This document shows, piece by piece, positions 25,101 through 40,100 of a DNA stretch of 64,000 nucleotides (the first letter of the stretch is position 1; every line of letters begins with the position of its first letter). Source of the stretch: Xanthostigma xanthostigma (taxonomy: Eukaryota > Arthropoda > Insecta > Raphidioptera > Raphidiidae); NCBI GenBank assembly GCA_963575645.1, contig OY754469.1:20230001-20294000 (forward strand), read 5' to 3'. A program made the translations under genes and the position numbers. The notes beneath the pieces are model-generated. The model searched no databases, was not told the origin of the DNA, and saw only the letters and a list, made by a program, of their open reading frames with translations.

Positions 25101-28100
25101 ACAGGATATATACTAAAAAAAGAAAGAACATCAATAAAAACAAACCTCTTTTTAAGTCTTCTAAACTGTCTACAAGCACATCGCACTGCATACTTTCCCA
25201 GTCGTCTTTTCCAGCCAGGCCATATTGACGCGCCAAAAACCGCGCTATTGCATAACTCTGACCTATCGGTTTACCGTCAATCTCCAAAACCGGTAGCGTT
25301 CCATAAGGCATTTCTGAAATTAAAAAAAGTACCGTTAAATATTGTATAGCAAGTGATCACTTAGAATTAGGGCCTTCAATATCGGACCAACCTCAATTCC
25401 AATTGGTTTCAATATTTAAGGAACTAGTACCGATAACGAGAAAAGTTTACAAAAATACTGCATGTAGAAAACATATGCTTTTTTTTAATCGAAATATGTT
25501 TATTGGCACTAGAAAATATTGAATGAAACTTTGAGACAGGTAAACAAACAAATCATTATCGACTAGTAACAATTAGGAACACTTAATACTAAACTCAAAA
25601 AAAAAACTTGTAAGTAGTTACCTACTTTATATAGCTCCAGAGAGATAATAAATTTTTGGCGTCAAATCTATATTAAAGCAGTAAACTTTCAACAAAACTC
25701 TCAAAAATTGATTTTCGACAATTCCGATCCTAATTATGAGATAATTTTAAGTTAAAAATGTTGTAATAATAATAATAACAATAATATAAGATTTTAGATA
25801 CAAATATTAAAAAACATGTATCTCCTTTGCTTTACTTTTATTCCCTTTTGGGTAAATATAATATAATATGATTCTCTGTCGACAAGATACTAGCATATTT
25901 TTCTTTACATTTTCTTTACATTTATGCTAAGAGACACTTCTAGCATACATTCATATATTTACCTTTTATACTTGTTGTAAGTTATAAATTAATTTGACAA
26001 ATATAAAATTTGCAAATCCGAATATTTTACCCATATAATATGTAATAATAAATCGCTGCTATAAATGGGCAGTTCTGAAACCGTAACGAAACTGTTTCTA
26101 TCGCCTTTGTGCGCATGCGTCGAATTTGCATTGTTCTGTGACGGTACATACGTTGACATTGGTTGGAACGCTTTTGTGACCGTTTTGTGATCAATGAGTG
26201 AGAGAGAGAGAGATAACTGAGATAATCAGCATCTATATTGTGCATCAAAATAATATGTCAATTGTCAAACTCAAATGTCAATTCCATATTCCTTATTTTT
26301 TTAAGAGAAACATTTAGAGGATCAAATAATCAAACATTGATATTTTTTGTGTTACGTTAAAACAACCAACAAATCATTTACTTTGATTGTCTTTATTTCA
26401 ATTGGGATTATTTATTTTGTTTTGTTTATTTTTGTACATTGTTGGAACTTTCTGTTCCATTGTGTTTATTGCTTTAAATAAATAAATAAATAAATAAAAA
26501 ATGTTTGCACTGTGAAACGAAAAATGTGTCATAATTTATATCAAAGTTTACTGAAAGCACGGTAACAATTTTAAGATTGTTATATCGAAAAATATAAATT
26601 GAATATTCGCAAAATGCAGCCAAAACAGACTCATAAGAAAGCAGATGTTTTGTTTATAAACAAGAAACTATCTAGTTGTTAAACAAAAACAAACTAGAGA
26701 AACATACAATCTGTTTCATGTTTAGACCATTGTACCGAAATTATTATAGTTTCCAGACTGTGACCAAACTATCACAAATTCGGTTGGAACGCTTAAAGGA
26801 CGGTTCAACAACCTTCCATATCTCATTTGGACCCGTTTTAGCTACTGAGCATGACCGTGACGATAATATTATCGTTCGCAGAGAGATTGGAACATAGCTA
26901 ATATATCCCGGACGAAGCGGCACTATAGCGGTCGCTATAGTTATATAGCTAAAAAAAATTATTACATTTTACAATAGTTAAACATTTTAATATAGTACCC
27001 CTTTTATTCATACACATTTTCAAATAAATTCGTTCAATAGAGCGTAATTGTGTAACAAACATATAGGTACATTTCCAATTTTCATTTTTATATGTTAGAA
27101 GAATTTGTTTTCTGTGCATGTTTTAAGTATATTTTTATTAAAAGCCGTTCAATACGTAGTATTTATATTTTTGTATTGATTTTCTTAAAAAAATATTTAA
27201 ATTGTGTTACAAGTTCTTCTTAATAGTAAAACGCAATATGTATAATAATAAAAATGAATTGCGCTTTGTTGTTCACTCCATAATCGCTATTTAATGATTT
27301 GTAATAATTTTCAACGTACTGTGATTTGAACGATTATTAATGTTTAATTTGAAAACAGATTTACATAATAAATCAATTAATCTGAATATAATTTGGCAAG
27401 ATAATTATATTATTGTTGTTAGTGTGTTTAATTAGTTTAATTAGTGTTTAATAAGGGAAACGTTACCAACTGTCGTTGTATTTTAGTTTGCCCTTTTCTT
27501 TAGTTAGTACGTATACAAATGAAATAATCATATATTAATTAATTCTATAAATTAATTTCTATACACTCCATGTGAGACTGCGGTTTTTGCGTTATTCAAT
27601 ATATCATTATTGTTTTTCCACCACTTTCAATAAATAATTAAATAATTGATTAATCGAGACGACCTGTACACTGTTAGTTTATTTTACATTTTTTATTAAT
27701 TTTTATTCTAACAAAGATATAAAATAAACCACTAAATAGTAAATTGTGTACCTAGGAATAATTAGCTAAAGAAATATCTATACGAATATATAAAGCTGAA
27801 GAGTTGGTTTGTTTGGTTGAACGCGCTAATCTTAGGAACTGCTGGTTCAAATTGAATTTTTTTTTTGTTGGATACCTAGTCCATTTATCGAGGAAGGCTA
27901 TAGACTATATAATATCACGCTACGACCAATAGGAGTGGAGCATCAATGAAAAATTGTGCAAAATGTATCTCAAAAAGAAGCTTCTATTCAGGTGAAATTC
28001 CCTAACTAAATATCCTAATATTAGCGTTGTACATTCACAAACCCGGCTGGCTCAATCGGTAGAGCATGCGACTGTTAATATCAGTGCCGTCGGTTCGAGC

Positions 28101-31100
28101 CCCACATTGGGCGAATGTATTTTATTTTTTTTTTAATTTTCTACATTGTTTACTTCTAAGGCTTACTTTTAAATTTATTTTAATTTTATTTACGACTAAT
28201 TAAAATTAAATAAATCTAATTAATAGCTCATTTGAAAACTGTTACAACTATAGGTATCTATATGTATATAAAAATTATTTTCCTACAGTGTTTTCAATTA
28301 AATATTTATTATATTTTATTAATTACAGTAATTATTGATTTAAAAAAAATTTATTACTTCAAAAAAGTGTAAATACTGCTTTTTACCGACAAAAACTTTT
28401 GAACGGTAACTCCGATCACCATGAAATTTGGACACAACATTCATCTCGGTAAACTAAGATGAATTTGCGTACTCATGTCCCTCCCTTGTTCTTGTGCACT
28501 CGGGTGAAACTGAGCGGGACCGCTAAAAAAAAATACAACACAATAACATTACGCGCTAAATGCGTTTATAATTTATCTTTTATTTGTCAGTTTGGAGATT
28601 TTGTGAATGTTAACTACAGCTTCTTCGTCTTGGAGTATCTCAGAAAATTCGTTCGGTAAGTCTTTTTAAAGAGCTTTTTTTAAATGACAACTAAAAAGAG
28701 AATCCTACCGAACAAGGATAGATACACCACTAAATAGTGTGTTTTTATTAGTGCAGGCAGAATGAATATTATATAGTTTAGAATGCGTAAAAGCATTTCT
28801 GCGTATTTTATATCTACAGGGAATAATTAAAAGACTCTGTTCGCACACCGATCCCAAACCGTCCGCAAACTGATGACGCATGCACATTTGCTCACGGTTT
28901 CAAATTCTTGTGCGAAGAGCTAGTCTATATATCTATACTAATATATAAAGCTGAAGAGTTTGTTTGTTTGTTTGTTTGTTTGTTTGTTTGTTTGTTTGTT
29001 TGTTTGAACGCGCTAATCTCAGGAACTACTGGTTCAAATTGATTAAATTTTTTTTTGTTGGATAGCCCATTTACCGAGGAAGGCTATAGGCTATATAATA
29101 TTACGCTACGACCATTAGGAGCGGAGCTTTAATGAAAAATGTTGCAAAAAGTATCTCAAAAATAAGCTTCTATTCATGTGAAATGCACTAACTAGATATA
29201 CCGGGTTATCTCTGGATATACTCATATTAGTGATGGTAAGGACACAACCTCAGGTAGATCAATCGGTAGCGCATGCGACTGTCAATATCAGGGTCGTGGG
29301 TTCGAGCCCCACGTTGGGTGAATATATTTTTATTATTTTTTTTTCAACATTGCTTTTTTCTAAGGCTTACATTTAAATTTATTTTAATTTTATTTAATTC
29401 ATATAAAAAAAAATATTAAAATCTTTGATTAACGTCTGATAAAAAAATTATTAGTTAAAAAAAGTTTAAATACTGCTCTTTATCGACAATAACTTTTGAA
29501 CGGTAACTCCGATCATCATGAAATTTGGAGACAACATTCATCTCGGTAAACTAAGATGAATGTGTGTACTCATGTCCCTTCCTTCCCATTCGTTCTTTTG
29601 CACCCGGGTGAAACCGGGCGGGACCGCTAGTAAAACTAATAAAGTTATTAAAAGTCAAGCTCAGATGTCAGTTTTGTTTCAACTTTTTGTCTATCTACAA
29701 CTTTTTAAAATAAGATTTTTGTGACTTTTGCTCTATAACAACATGTCTGTAATACCATAATCTTATGTAAGCCATATTTCAGTCTACATATTTGTGTTAA
29801 AAACACTTACGGAATTCCATAAACCACATATTTATAAGATGGTAGCAACAACATCAAATTGTACGTAAAACTCTATTTCGGTACAATTTGTTAGATAGCA
29901 ATACATGCACGTATGAGTGGATAACCAAAGATATCGTGACAGCGTCTCAGTTGAATAATAATTAATACTTTCAATTTCATTGGTTATTTGTCAAAAGTAA
30001 GCGGTTGTTATGATAAAAATGTTTATAGACTATTTACTCCATGAGTGCGCTCATAACACGCATTTTATGAAATACTGTGTAAAGGCCGCTGCACACGAGG
30101 CTAGAAACGCTGCTAGAAATGCTGCTAGGAGTTCTGCTAGCCGGTAGGTTGGGTACGAAGCTGGAAATGACGTCACTGCGGGCTACCTTGCTAGCTCAGA
30201 AGATAGATTTTAAAATTAGAACAGGGGCTATTTTCCCTGCTAGATTTGTTGCTAGGTGTGAGCAAGAACCAATCAGGAAGCAGTATCTTCACATGAGTAC
30301 TTGAACACCCACATGGCGTCATTCTGCCAGACAACAGACACGTTTTGCTCTGTGTTTATATTCGAACTGTCACTGCGCGCGCACCAGATCTATCCACAAA
30401 ACGCGCATGAAAAATAATCTCGCGTGAAGCGAGCACTTAACAGCAATCAAGAAAGCCAGCGCTAGAAAACTAGTAGGCAAATCTAGCTGCGTTTCTCGCC
30501 TCGTGTGCAGTGGCCTTTAGATACTTTTCAACAATAATTATTTTTCTCATAATTTTCAACGGTGACAATAAATAAAGTTTTGAACAGAGTTTCTTAGATA
30601 TGTGACGAGCAATAATTACAAATTTTTCTCGGTGATATTTTTATGCTTAACCGGTTTTAAACGATAAGTGCGCAATTTTCAATAAGAATTCATGTTAATT
30701 TCACAATTTAAAATTTTTAAAACGAGTTAGTAAACCATTCTGAAATTTTTGGTAATTATCGCATAGGTTATACCTATATATTCCGAAATAAATTGACAAA
30801 ATTTCATTCATTTCTCGGCGATTTGAGATACCTACTCCTCATACATCCATATACAGAGGCGGAAACGTATGTTACTAGAAAACAACGCATTTAACTCAAA
30901 TTTTACATCGGTGGAAACAAAACCTTATAACACATAGGTATATGTGCAAAAAAATAATTTTGAATAGGTGCAGTAACTGGTTTCATCGGCGCCCATGGTA
31001 AGATCTTGATTGATATATTCAAACAAAACAATTATAATCGCATTACGGATTGTGTCCTCTCGGGTATTAGCCCCTAGCGCGAACCCTGGTTGCCAGACTC

Positions 31101-34100
31101 TTGCTACGACACAAAACATTTTTTGTAATCTATATATTAAATAAAAAATAGAGAATAGTTACTTCTTACCACAACAAGTTTATTAGTGGATGTACATTTC
31201 GAGAGCTATGCTCTCATCTTCAGCAATACACTAAAGGAGTTTAGTGTATTGCTGAAGATGAGAGCATAGCTCTCGAAATGTACATCCACTAATAAACTTG
31301 TTGTGGTAAGAAGTAACTATTCTCTATTTTTTATTAGATTCAAACCACAGTGCTCCTAATATTTTTGTTAATCTATATATATTTAAAATCTATATAATAT
31401 ATATTTAAAACACAAGTCCTATTTCTCTAGCCAATCCGCCAATCTCTATAACTCAACCGATTGACACAATTTTTTTTTAACTGAAACTTATAGTCCACAG
31501 ATGTGTTATAACTATATTATTTTTGTGAATTTTCGTTAAAAGGGGTGATTTGAAGCGATAATAATAAAAGAGATGATGGGGTAGCGGGGTGAAGAGGAAC
31601 GTAAAAAGAGAAAATCCATCGATGTTTACGATACATGAGTGTGAGAGAAATGCAAATATGTACATATGTCGGAGATTATGCAAACAGTTTGACAAGTCGA
31701 CTTTGACAATTGAAGTGTATATTTAAATTAGTTCGTTTTTTAGCGCGTATATTCAAAATATTAGGTAATAGACAATTAAAATTTTATTTTAATTTTCAAA
31801 CAAATTAAGAAAGTGCAAGTTTATGTTAATTTAATGCCAAAATAGAGTTTTTAAATATTACATAGACTGTACCAAGTCTAAAATTTGGTCAGAATAAAAT
31901 AGTGAAAATCGTAAATGTTTCAAATGAGGTTAAATTTTTTGAAAATTAACTCTGACAGCTCTTGCGGGGTAACAATGACAACGATAAACAGATCTCAAAT
32001 ACATTTTCTTTGAATTTATAACCAATTAAATATACCTATAGACAACTTGATGGATCAAGCAAAATCCAAAGAAAAATAACTGTAAATGAAAACTAATGCA
32101 AGAGGAATAAAATTATTGTCGTAGGTCTGTGTCAAAATATCGATTTTTATAACAATATGAAGATACATGCAAAAAGTTTTGCACGGGTATACTAGTATAA
32201 TTTAAAAATAAATTCACGTAGGAAGCTTTAGAAATAAAGGCGCATTTACATGATACAAGTTTCTTGCCTGTTGCATACAATTGAATTAAAGCAATAATTG
32301 ACTTGCATGGTCTAAACAACATGTAACATTTTTGATCTGTTATACTAGTTTTGATTCATAACTTTCCTTGGTGTAAACAGCACATACAATAATTTCTTAA
32401 GCAATGCTTGTGTTCAACATGAGTGCAGTGAGTGAGGGTGTAATCGTTGCTGCTCTTCTGAGGAAGGAAATATTGAGAAAACGTCGTAAAAACGCTGTTG
32501 GACCAAAAAATGGATAGCAAGAAAAAGGATTCTCCAAATTCCTGTGCAAATGCTACTAACGATTTTTATAATTTATATTTTCAGTATCCCATAGACACTC
32601 ATGATTGCGATAAACAATGAACTTTATTAAATCAGACGAACCGAATTTAAACACTTGTTGACTTATATTTCAGCCTCTTCTAAAACGTTCAACACTTGAA
32701 TGAAAAATTTGCAAACGCAAATACGTGCAATACTTAAAGCAACCCGCCAATAAATGGTACACGTACGTACAAGTCTGTGTTTAGACAAAACAAGACTTGA
32801 AAGCAATAATCTCCTAAACTTAATTGTATTGGTGTAAACAAATTCACTTGCAATTACTTCTTGTATCAGATTTGCCTTCAATAAGTGCATTCAATTTTAT
32901 CCTGTGTAAACAGTTGCTTACAATTCTTGAAGGTCAATAATTGCGCCAAATTTATTGCATGCAATTATTGCTCTTGTACGTACAAGAAAATGGCATCATG
33001 TAAATGGGCCTTTATACACATTCTGTAATACAGCTAAATTACCACTAATTAAAATTATAGAACAAATTAATATACGCGTACGTTATCTGAAAAACGAATA
33101 CGATACCTCACTGTAAGTGGACGCTGGAATTAATTAATGTTCAATAAATCTCAATGGCATGTTAACCATGCATCAGAGATTTTCATGGTTAGTTAGTTTG
33201 TATTTCGGTGAACTGATTATGATGTCCCTAGTAATTTAATTTTCTTTTCGTAAGCAGCCAAACGTCTACGTAAAAGAAGATGAGAATTTTTATATCAAAA
33301 CTCTGATATAAAATGTGTTATTAAGACATATAGTAACCGACCTACCTGAATTAAGGTATACGAATTTATGTAATAATATTTTGCAATGTAATAGTATGCA
33401 TTTTTTTTTCAAACAATGTCACTGTCGGGACACGAACCTGAATCTTTCCACTTTCGCGGCGCAATGAGTTACCAATTACTCTACAGTGACATATTTAAAC
33501 AGTTCATTTCTCTCACATTTAAGCATATTTATACCTAACTGTTTTTCACATCATGCGAGAGCTGGTTTTTATTTTAGGAACGATAGGTATGAACCTTCAC
33601 AGTAGTGAGAGCTAAAGGTGAATGAAAGATGGCATTTTTCCATTTATTAATCGATAGGTACCCATGGTCATTGACAAATTTCTATATTATAAGAACCGTT
33701 AATTCGGAAAGGTTCGTTAAATTGTGGTAAATCAATATAGAGTATTGGTAACTCATTCCGCCGCAAAAGTAGTAAGATTCGGGTTCGTGTCCAGATAGTG
33801 ACATTGTTTACTGTATAATTCCATATATCTTACTCAATTTCGGGTCTATATTCATTTGAAAATATAACAGAATATATATATAATTCATATTCTTTTTAAT
33901 TTAGCCAATGAACTCGTAACCATTTCACAAATCAAATTTTTTTTTATAAATTATATATTTTTGTTTTGACATCCTGTCCGAGAAAGAAAAATTGCACATG
34001 CGATATTAAAAAATTTGAGCGATTTGTCGCAAAACTAGATTAATTAAATTTAACAATTTTGCCACTGTAAATCAAATCGAATATTGAATCCAGAGATTGA

Positions 34101-37100
34101 AACTTGCTTTCAACAACAATTTCAAATGCCTTCATAAGTCGCAGCTGCGTAAACAAAACCAAAGCAAAACAAAACAAAGTCTAGTTACGTGGTAGATATC
34201 TCTTGTGTTTTCTACTTTCTGAAAATTGTATTTTTCGAAATGAAAACAAACAAGTCGTAATATTAATTTATGTATCTAGAACGTAAATGATGTTATTATG
34301 CGTATAAGTGACAATATATTAAAAACAAGAGTCAGCGACTTTTAACAGTCATAATATCATTACGTTCGAGATACCCCGTGTAAAATAGCTGGTTTTTCCA
34401 TATTTTTCAATTTTCAACATTTTTGACAGTTTCAACTTGGTTGTTTATGAAGATTATGTCAACTATGGTTCGCCATATACTTTTTATAGTAACCGACAGC
34501 TCATTTATGGAAATTACTATTTCATTTTGGCTTTTTCGTGAATTTTCCCATCGAGTTTTCTAATGAATTTTGACAATATAATGTATAAATAAAGAAAAAT
34601 TGATTTGGTTGTCATTCAATTTCTTGACACACCTATTTTTAATAAAAAATTAAAGTTGTTAATTTTATTTTTGAAATGTTGTTATCGAGTTTTTACATAA
34701 ATTTATTACCAATCGAAAGTAAAATATGTATATAAAATGACAAAGTTTGGTCCACATTTTGATTCCTGGCATAAAAACAGGTAGACAGGCATCTTCGAAT
34801 TAGTATTTTGCTGTTATAGGCGGGTTTTCTATATTGTCATAGGTACCTATATGAAAAAGTCGATAATTTTATTGCGAACATATTAGGTATATGTAGGTAA
34901 CAATGGCAACGAATAACAAAATACTAAATAAATAATAAATACAACAGACAAATTTTATTTATTTGAATAAATACAAGAAAAATTAACAACTTACTTTAGT
35001 TTTTTCTTAAAAATAGCTGTGCCAAGAAATGGAATGGCAACCAAATCAATTTTTCATTATTAATACATTATATCATCAAAATCCAAATTTCATTAGGAAA
35101 CTCGATGGGTAAAGTTCGAGCCAAATCGGGATCTTATATGAATCCATTCTAGGTGATAAAATATGAATAAAATCTTAATTGTTTTTCTTTTCTAAAACGT
35201 ACTCAGTTTTAGAAGTGAAACTTTTTAGGCGTGCTAGGTTGGTAAATTGGCCTGGATCAGACAAAAAGTGATACGCTTCCCCTTCTCCGACTTTAACCGA
35301 CAGTTGAGAGAAAAGAGTGAGATAATCGTTTCTACACTCTTTCTATCAAAGTATGTACAGTGCGTACTGTGTGTATACGTAGCATTTTTTCTAGCCACGG
35401 TAACAATTTCCACATAACGTTTTTCTAACCCTGAAATAATAAAACCGTCAACAAATGCAAGAACCTAAGAAGTGAGAGTCTCACGCATACTTTTGCAATA
35501 AGAGGCCGTTTTGATTTTTGAAACATTTTGTATAGCACATCACCACATAACTATACACCCTATAGAAAACAAATGAAATACCAGCGATTCTTATTTGCCA
35601 GCCAAAGTCTGTATGCAATCAGCGAAGCTATTGTCTTCTTTCTATTGTGTTTGAAATCCCGGATAGCACGTCATCGTTCTGTGTATTTAACTGCTTTAGG
35701 ACGAAGATTCAAGCTTGCTTCTCACAAAAGATACTCTTTATTTGATTTTTTTCCTTAGAAACGAAATATGGAACGTACTGATGTAATTTCAACTTTTCCA
35801 GTGTCTACGCGAACGCAAGTTAAAATTAACCGCAGAAGTAGTTTATGTATCTAAAACGAGTAAGTGATATGTTATAACGAGGATAACGAGTTTTAACAAC
35901 TACACGAGTCATAATATCATTACGGCCGAGATATATCTAAGCTAATTTTAAAAATTCCAGCCAATTGGGCGACGGGTCCCTTCCAACTTCAAAATGTTGA
36001 CATTTGATATAGTATAATAAAGAAAAAATAACATTTCTGATATCGCGTGAGGTGACGCGGGTAATGGCTAGTATTCAATATGATATTTGCTATTCGTTGC
36101 CATGATAATCTGTTCCACGTCATTTAAAATTAATCAAAGCATGCGTAACTAGATTATTTCTAACAGACCTACAAAACAAAAGAACAGCTGATTTTTTTTA
36201 TTTTCAAAATATTTAGAAGGAAAAAAAACTTAACGAAACTTTCTGGAAAAAATAAATAAAATAATAAGCCGTTATGAAAAGTATAGCAGCATTATATAAA
36301 AAAACACTGTAATAGCATATATATCTTTTGCGCATGTGCCGATTTTTCCCAAAAACAATAGGGCTCTTCACATTTGCATACCAAATATCCTCTTGAAATT
36401 TGGTTTCAATCCGCTCATCCGTTTGACCTGTATCGTGCTCACAGACAAACAGACTAATAAACAGACGCACAGAGTTTTTCCAAAAACACGTTTTTTTTGG
36501 ATTTGGGGGATCTTAAAACGAAAAGCATTGTAAAATTTTGAAAAGTGACTTTTTACCTAAACTAGTACCATTCTCCACTTATGAGTTGGTATGGTAAAAG
36601 AGGTAAAGTTTATAAGTTTGGATGTAGGAGATAATCTCAAAATCCACTCATCCGATTTCAAAAATGTTTTCACCAATATTTAGAATGTACCTACAGGATG
36701 GACATAGGCTATAATATATTATCGAGTTAAAATAAACGCGCTTTTCGTGGAGGCCAATTTTGCAACGAAGTCGAAAAAAAAACGGTGGTAATCTACAAAT
36801 TCGGGTGAAGCAGAACCTAGCCGCTACTGCTATATATTTTTGCACGACCTGCACGTATAAAATTTTACTTCAATTTCGGTATATTTTCAAAATGTTTGAT
36901 ATTTCATTTGTGTAGCAAATTTCTGACAAATAGGTCGCCATAGTTACTAACAGTAAATCGCCATTGAATTTTACTTTACGAACTAGTGTTAAATTGGTCA
37001 TTTTACGACAGTCATACATGCACAAAAGCAGATATTGTAGAGGGACTAGTATAAAAATTATTCTTTCCACACAATCAGAATTTATGAATGAATGAATTAG

Positions 37101-40100
37101 GTAAATGCCACTTGCAGTTTTTATTACTTTCATATCGTGCAAAAATTCGGTTTGGACTTTTTGATCAGTTTACACGTTTTATAGCCCTTTGAATTCACAA
37201 AAGTAATTTTTAAAGAATGCCTGCTTGTCGTTTGTCTTTCTGTCGGTTGTTTTGTTTGCTGTCGTCTGATTCAGTTTCCATTAAGCTAAGAGTATTCGTC
37301 CCTGCAAATACCTCCTGCACCCTTCATCTCAATTCTTTTCCCCTCGCCTAAAAACGGTTGGCGCTCTCCCGACGCTATTTTTAAAGCTAGAGGGTTCAGG
37401 TAAACGCCAAATGAAAGACAAAGAATCAGACAACAGATCCTTCAGGCGAATTTTTTGAAAAACAGTTTCGCCTACGTGTGAAATATTACGTAACTAATTA
37501 TTTTTTACAAAAGGTTGTAAGTTTTTTCAGGATTTTTTTTTTCAAAAATTCGCCTGAAGGATCTGTAGTCTGATTCTTTGTCTTTCATTTGGCGAGGGGA
37601 AAAGATTTGAGATGAAGGGTGCAGATGGTATTTGCAGGGACGAATACTCTTAAAGAAACATTTATTATTGTAAATAAATAATTTCCACCACGGATTTCAA
37701 CAGTTTTGTTACAATACCTATTTATTTTAAAGAATTAAGGTTTTCATAATTTAAGAAAAGTAAATGGAAATGTAAGAATCAATTTATTATCTTTAAACTT
37801 TAGAAAAAATATTTTAACAGTTTTGTCACTTTTGAAACTGAACAAAGTTTATAATACTTTGAAATAGTCTCTGATGAGATAATGTTTTGGTTTCAGAAAT
37901 GTGTGTATTCGAATCTATATTTGTGACTGAACATCGGATATTACAAAATATCGCCCCTTGGGAAATATGACTTGTAATATGTCAACCTTAGACCTAGAGA
38001 AAAATAAATAAATAAACATGGTATGTCTGGTATCACGGATATAAAATGGTAATTTATGTATCTAGGATGTAAATTGTAATGCATGTTATTTTCAGAGAGT
38101 AAGTGACAATGTGTTGAAACGTTTTTGCACTTACCTCTTATAAAATAGCTGGGTTTCACTTCATTTTTCAGTATGTATTTTAAACATTTTTCACAGTTCC
38201 ATTGTATAACAAAAACTTCAGTTCTACGTATTAGGTAGCAATGGAAATTACTATTTGCTTCTATGACTTAGGTGGTTTATGAAAATTATTGTTGAATTTG
38301 TTAGATCGTGTATGTTTGTTTTGTTTTACATATTAGTGTTAAATGGGCTATTTTACGATCGCTAAACAGACATGAAAAGTAGTTATTTTATAGAGGAGTA
38401 TGCAAAAATAGACTTACCTATTTACCTATACATTATTAAAAACTTTTAATTTCTAAACAAAGTACAAAAAATGGTTGTCTGGAAAGTCGGTTTACGGACG
38501 ATAGTTTTACGTGATAACGTATTCCGTAATACATAACCTAAACCTCCCAAAATTTGGTTTCAATCCGCTTATCCTTGGTGTCGGAATGATAAGAAATGTC
38601 AAAAGTGACGTTTGCAACTTACAAAGTATTATGTTCTAATAATAATTAGTTATTCCAATACTTAACTTAGCAGGCTTTGCATTTCACAATATACTAATGT
38701 CAAAAAATTGAATTAAACATTAGAAATGCAGCTGTTTTAATGTTAAGACAAGACATACGTTTGCTTCTAATTTCCATGTACGGCAAACAAAGACAACCGA
38801 CCGCGTCGCGTCATGCATTACACAACATTGCATTTATACAGCTATTTTTCTATATAAATTTGTATAAAATATTTTTCTATATAAATTTGTATAAAAAAAC
38901 TGTTTAGGCAAATTCTGTTATACGAAATCTATGTAAAATGTTCTCCTCTTTCGTTTAAGACTGGTTTCAAACCGATCTGATTTAAATTGAGCGAGAAATT
39001 AGCAAAAAGCACGCACAGGGTCAGGCGGAACGTTACGCGTTAGGAACGTTACGCGTTAGGAACGTTAGGAACGTTACGTTACACTTTTTCGAACATGCAG
39101 CCGGTGTTTTATCAATTTATAATATTGGTGATTCATCAATTTATAAGACGTTATCACGTCAAAAAAGAAAACTTTCTGTAACGTATAACATTTTACTTAA
39201 ATAGTATTTTGGTGAGACGTGCGTTACCCGTGCCACCGCTTCACCTATGTTATATTCATGTTTATCTATGTTTAAATTGAGCTATAGTATCCAATTTTGA
39301 AACGCACAGCAGCAGATCGGGTTGTTTCAGTTATTTTGAGAAATGATATCTAGACAATGTCTATTTTAAGGTTTCTAAGAGAATTTGGACTTGTATTTAT
39401 TTTATTTTTGGCAACCCTACAGCTTTTTAAATAGTTGTTAGGGTTCCTTACATCTGATGAAAAAACGGAACCCTTATACAGTAAAACATCTTTAAGTCGA
39501 AGCTCGATAAATTGAAAACTTCCGTAACTCGAAAAAATGTTTTGTTCCCTTCCCTTCAAGCCCCAAAACCTCCATTACTCGAAATCACAATCCTCCATAG
39601 CTAGAAATAATCTGTGAGTACCCACAAGCCATTTCGGTACATATTTTCCCTCCATAACTCGAAAAAATTAATTGGACCTCTGAACCTCATAAGTCGAAAA
39701 CTCTTTAACTCGAAATTTTTGGCGTCTCCCTTGAAGTTCGACTTACAGAGGTTCTACTGTATTACGATCATTCTCGTGTCTGTCTGTCCGTCTATTACAG
39801 CTTATTTTTTCCGAATTTACTGGACGAAAAAAGTTGAAATTTGGCACATAAACAATATATAGACTTAGATGACCCAATTACGGATGTATAGCGTTAATAA
39901 ACGAATTCCGATTTGGGGTGTTGATTTTGACAAATAGAAAATTGAAAGAAAATTATTTTTCGAGTGCATCATGTGACGTATCAAATAAAATGGGATTATA
40001 TGAAATACAAATACATTTTTTTATAATTTTACGTACATACATAGTTTAAAAGTGTGCATCTATTAAAGAAAATATACGAAATTTGAGCACCCCCATCCCT

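Larger units (their letters stand above)
17872..25145 (-). other. GST intron 2 (7.27 kb)
   Basis: Contains, left to right, a solo LTR, a Helitron, a Penelope-type 3' motif, a SINE split by a MITE, tandem repeats, a LINE reverse-transcriptase fragment, the first A-run element, a palindrome, a Harbinger-like MITE and an R1-clade LINE 3' end. The stretch 17880-18860 is plain AT-rich sequence with nothing recognisable. Confidence 0.85.

Noticed and set aside
28041..28113. Functional tRNA gene
   Set aside because: Anticodon and stems altered, and the segment is repeated inside two Helitron copies; called a tRNA-like relic.
31252..31279. Canonical hammerhead ribozyme
   Set aside because: One extra base between CTGAAGA and stem II; only a hammerhead-like motif is claimed.
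33418..33490. Functional tRNA gene
   Set aside because: Multiple diverged copies share sequence outside the tRNA-like part, as in SINEs, and the anticodon arm is not standard.
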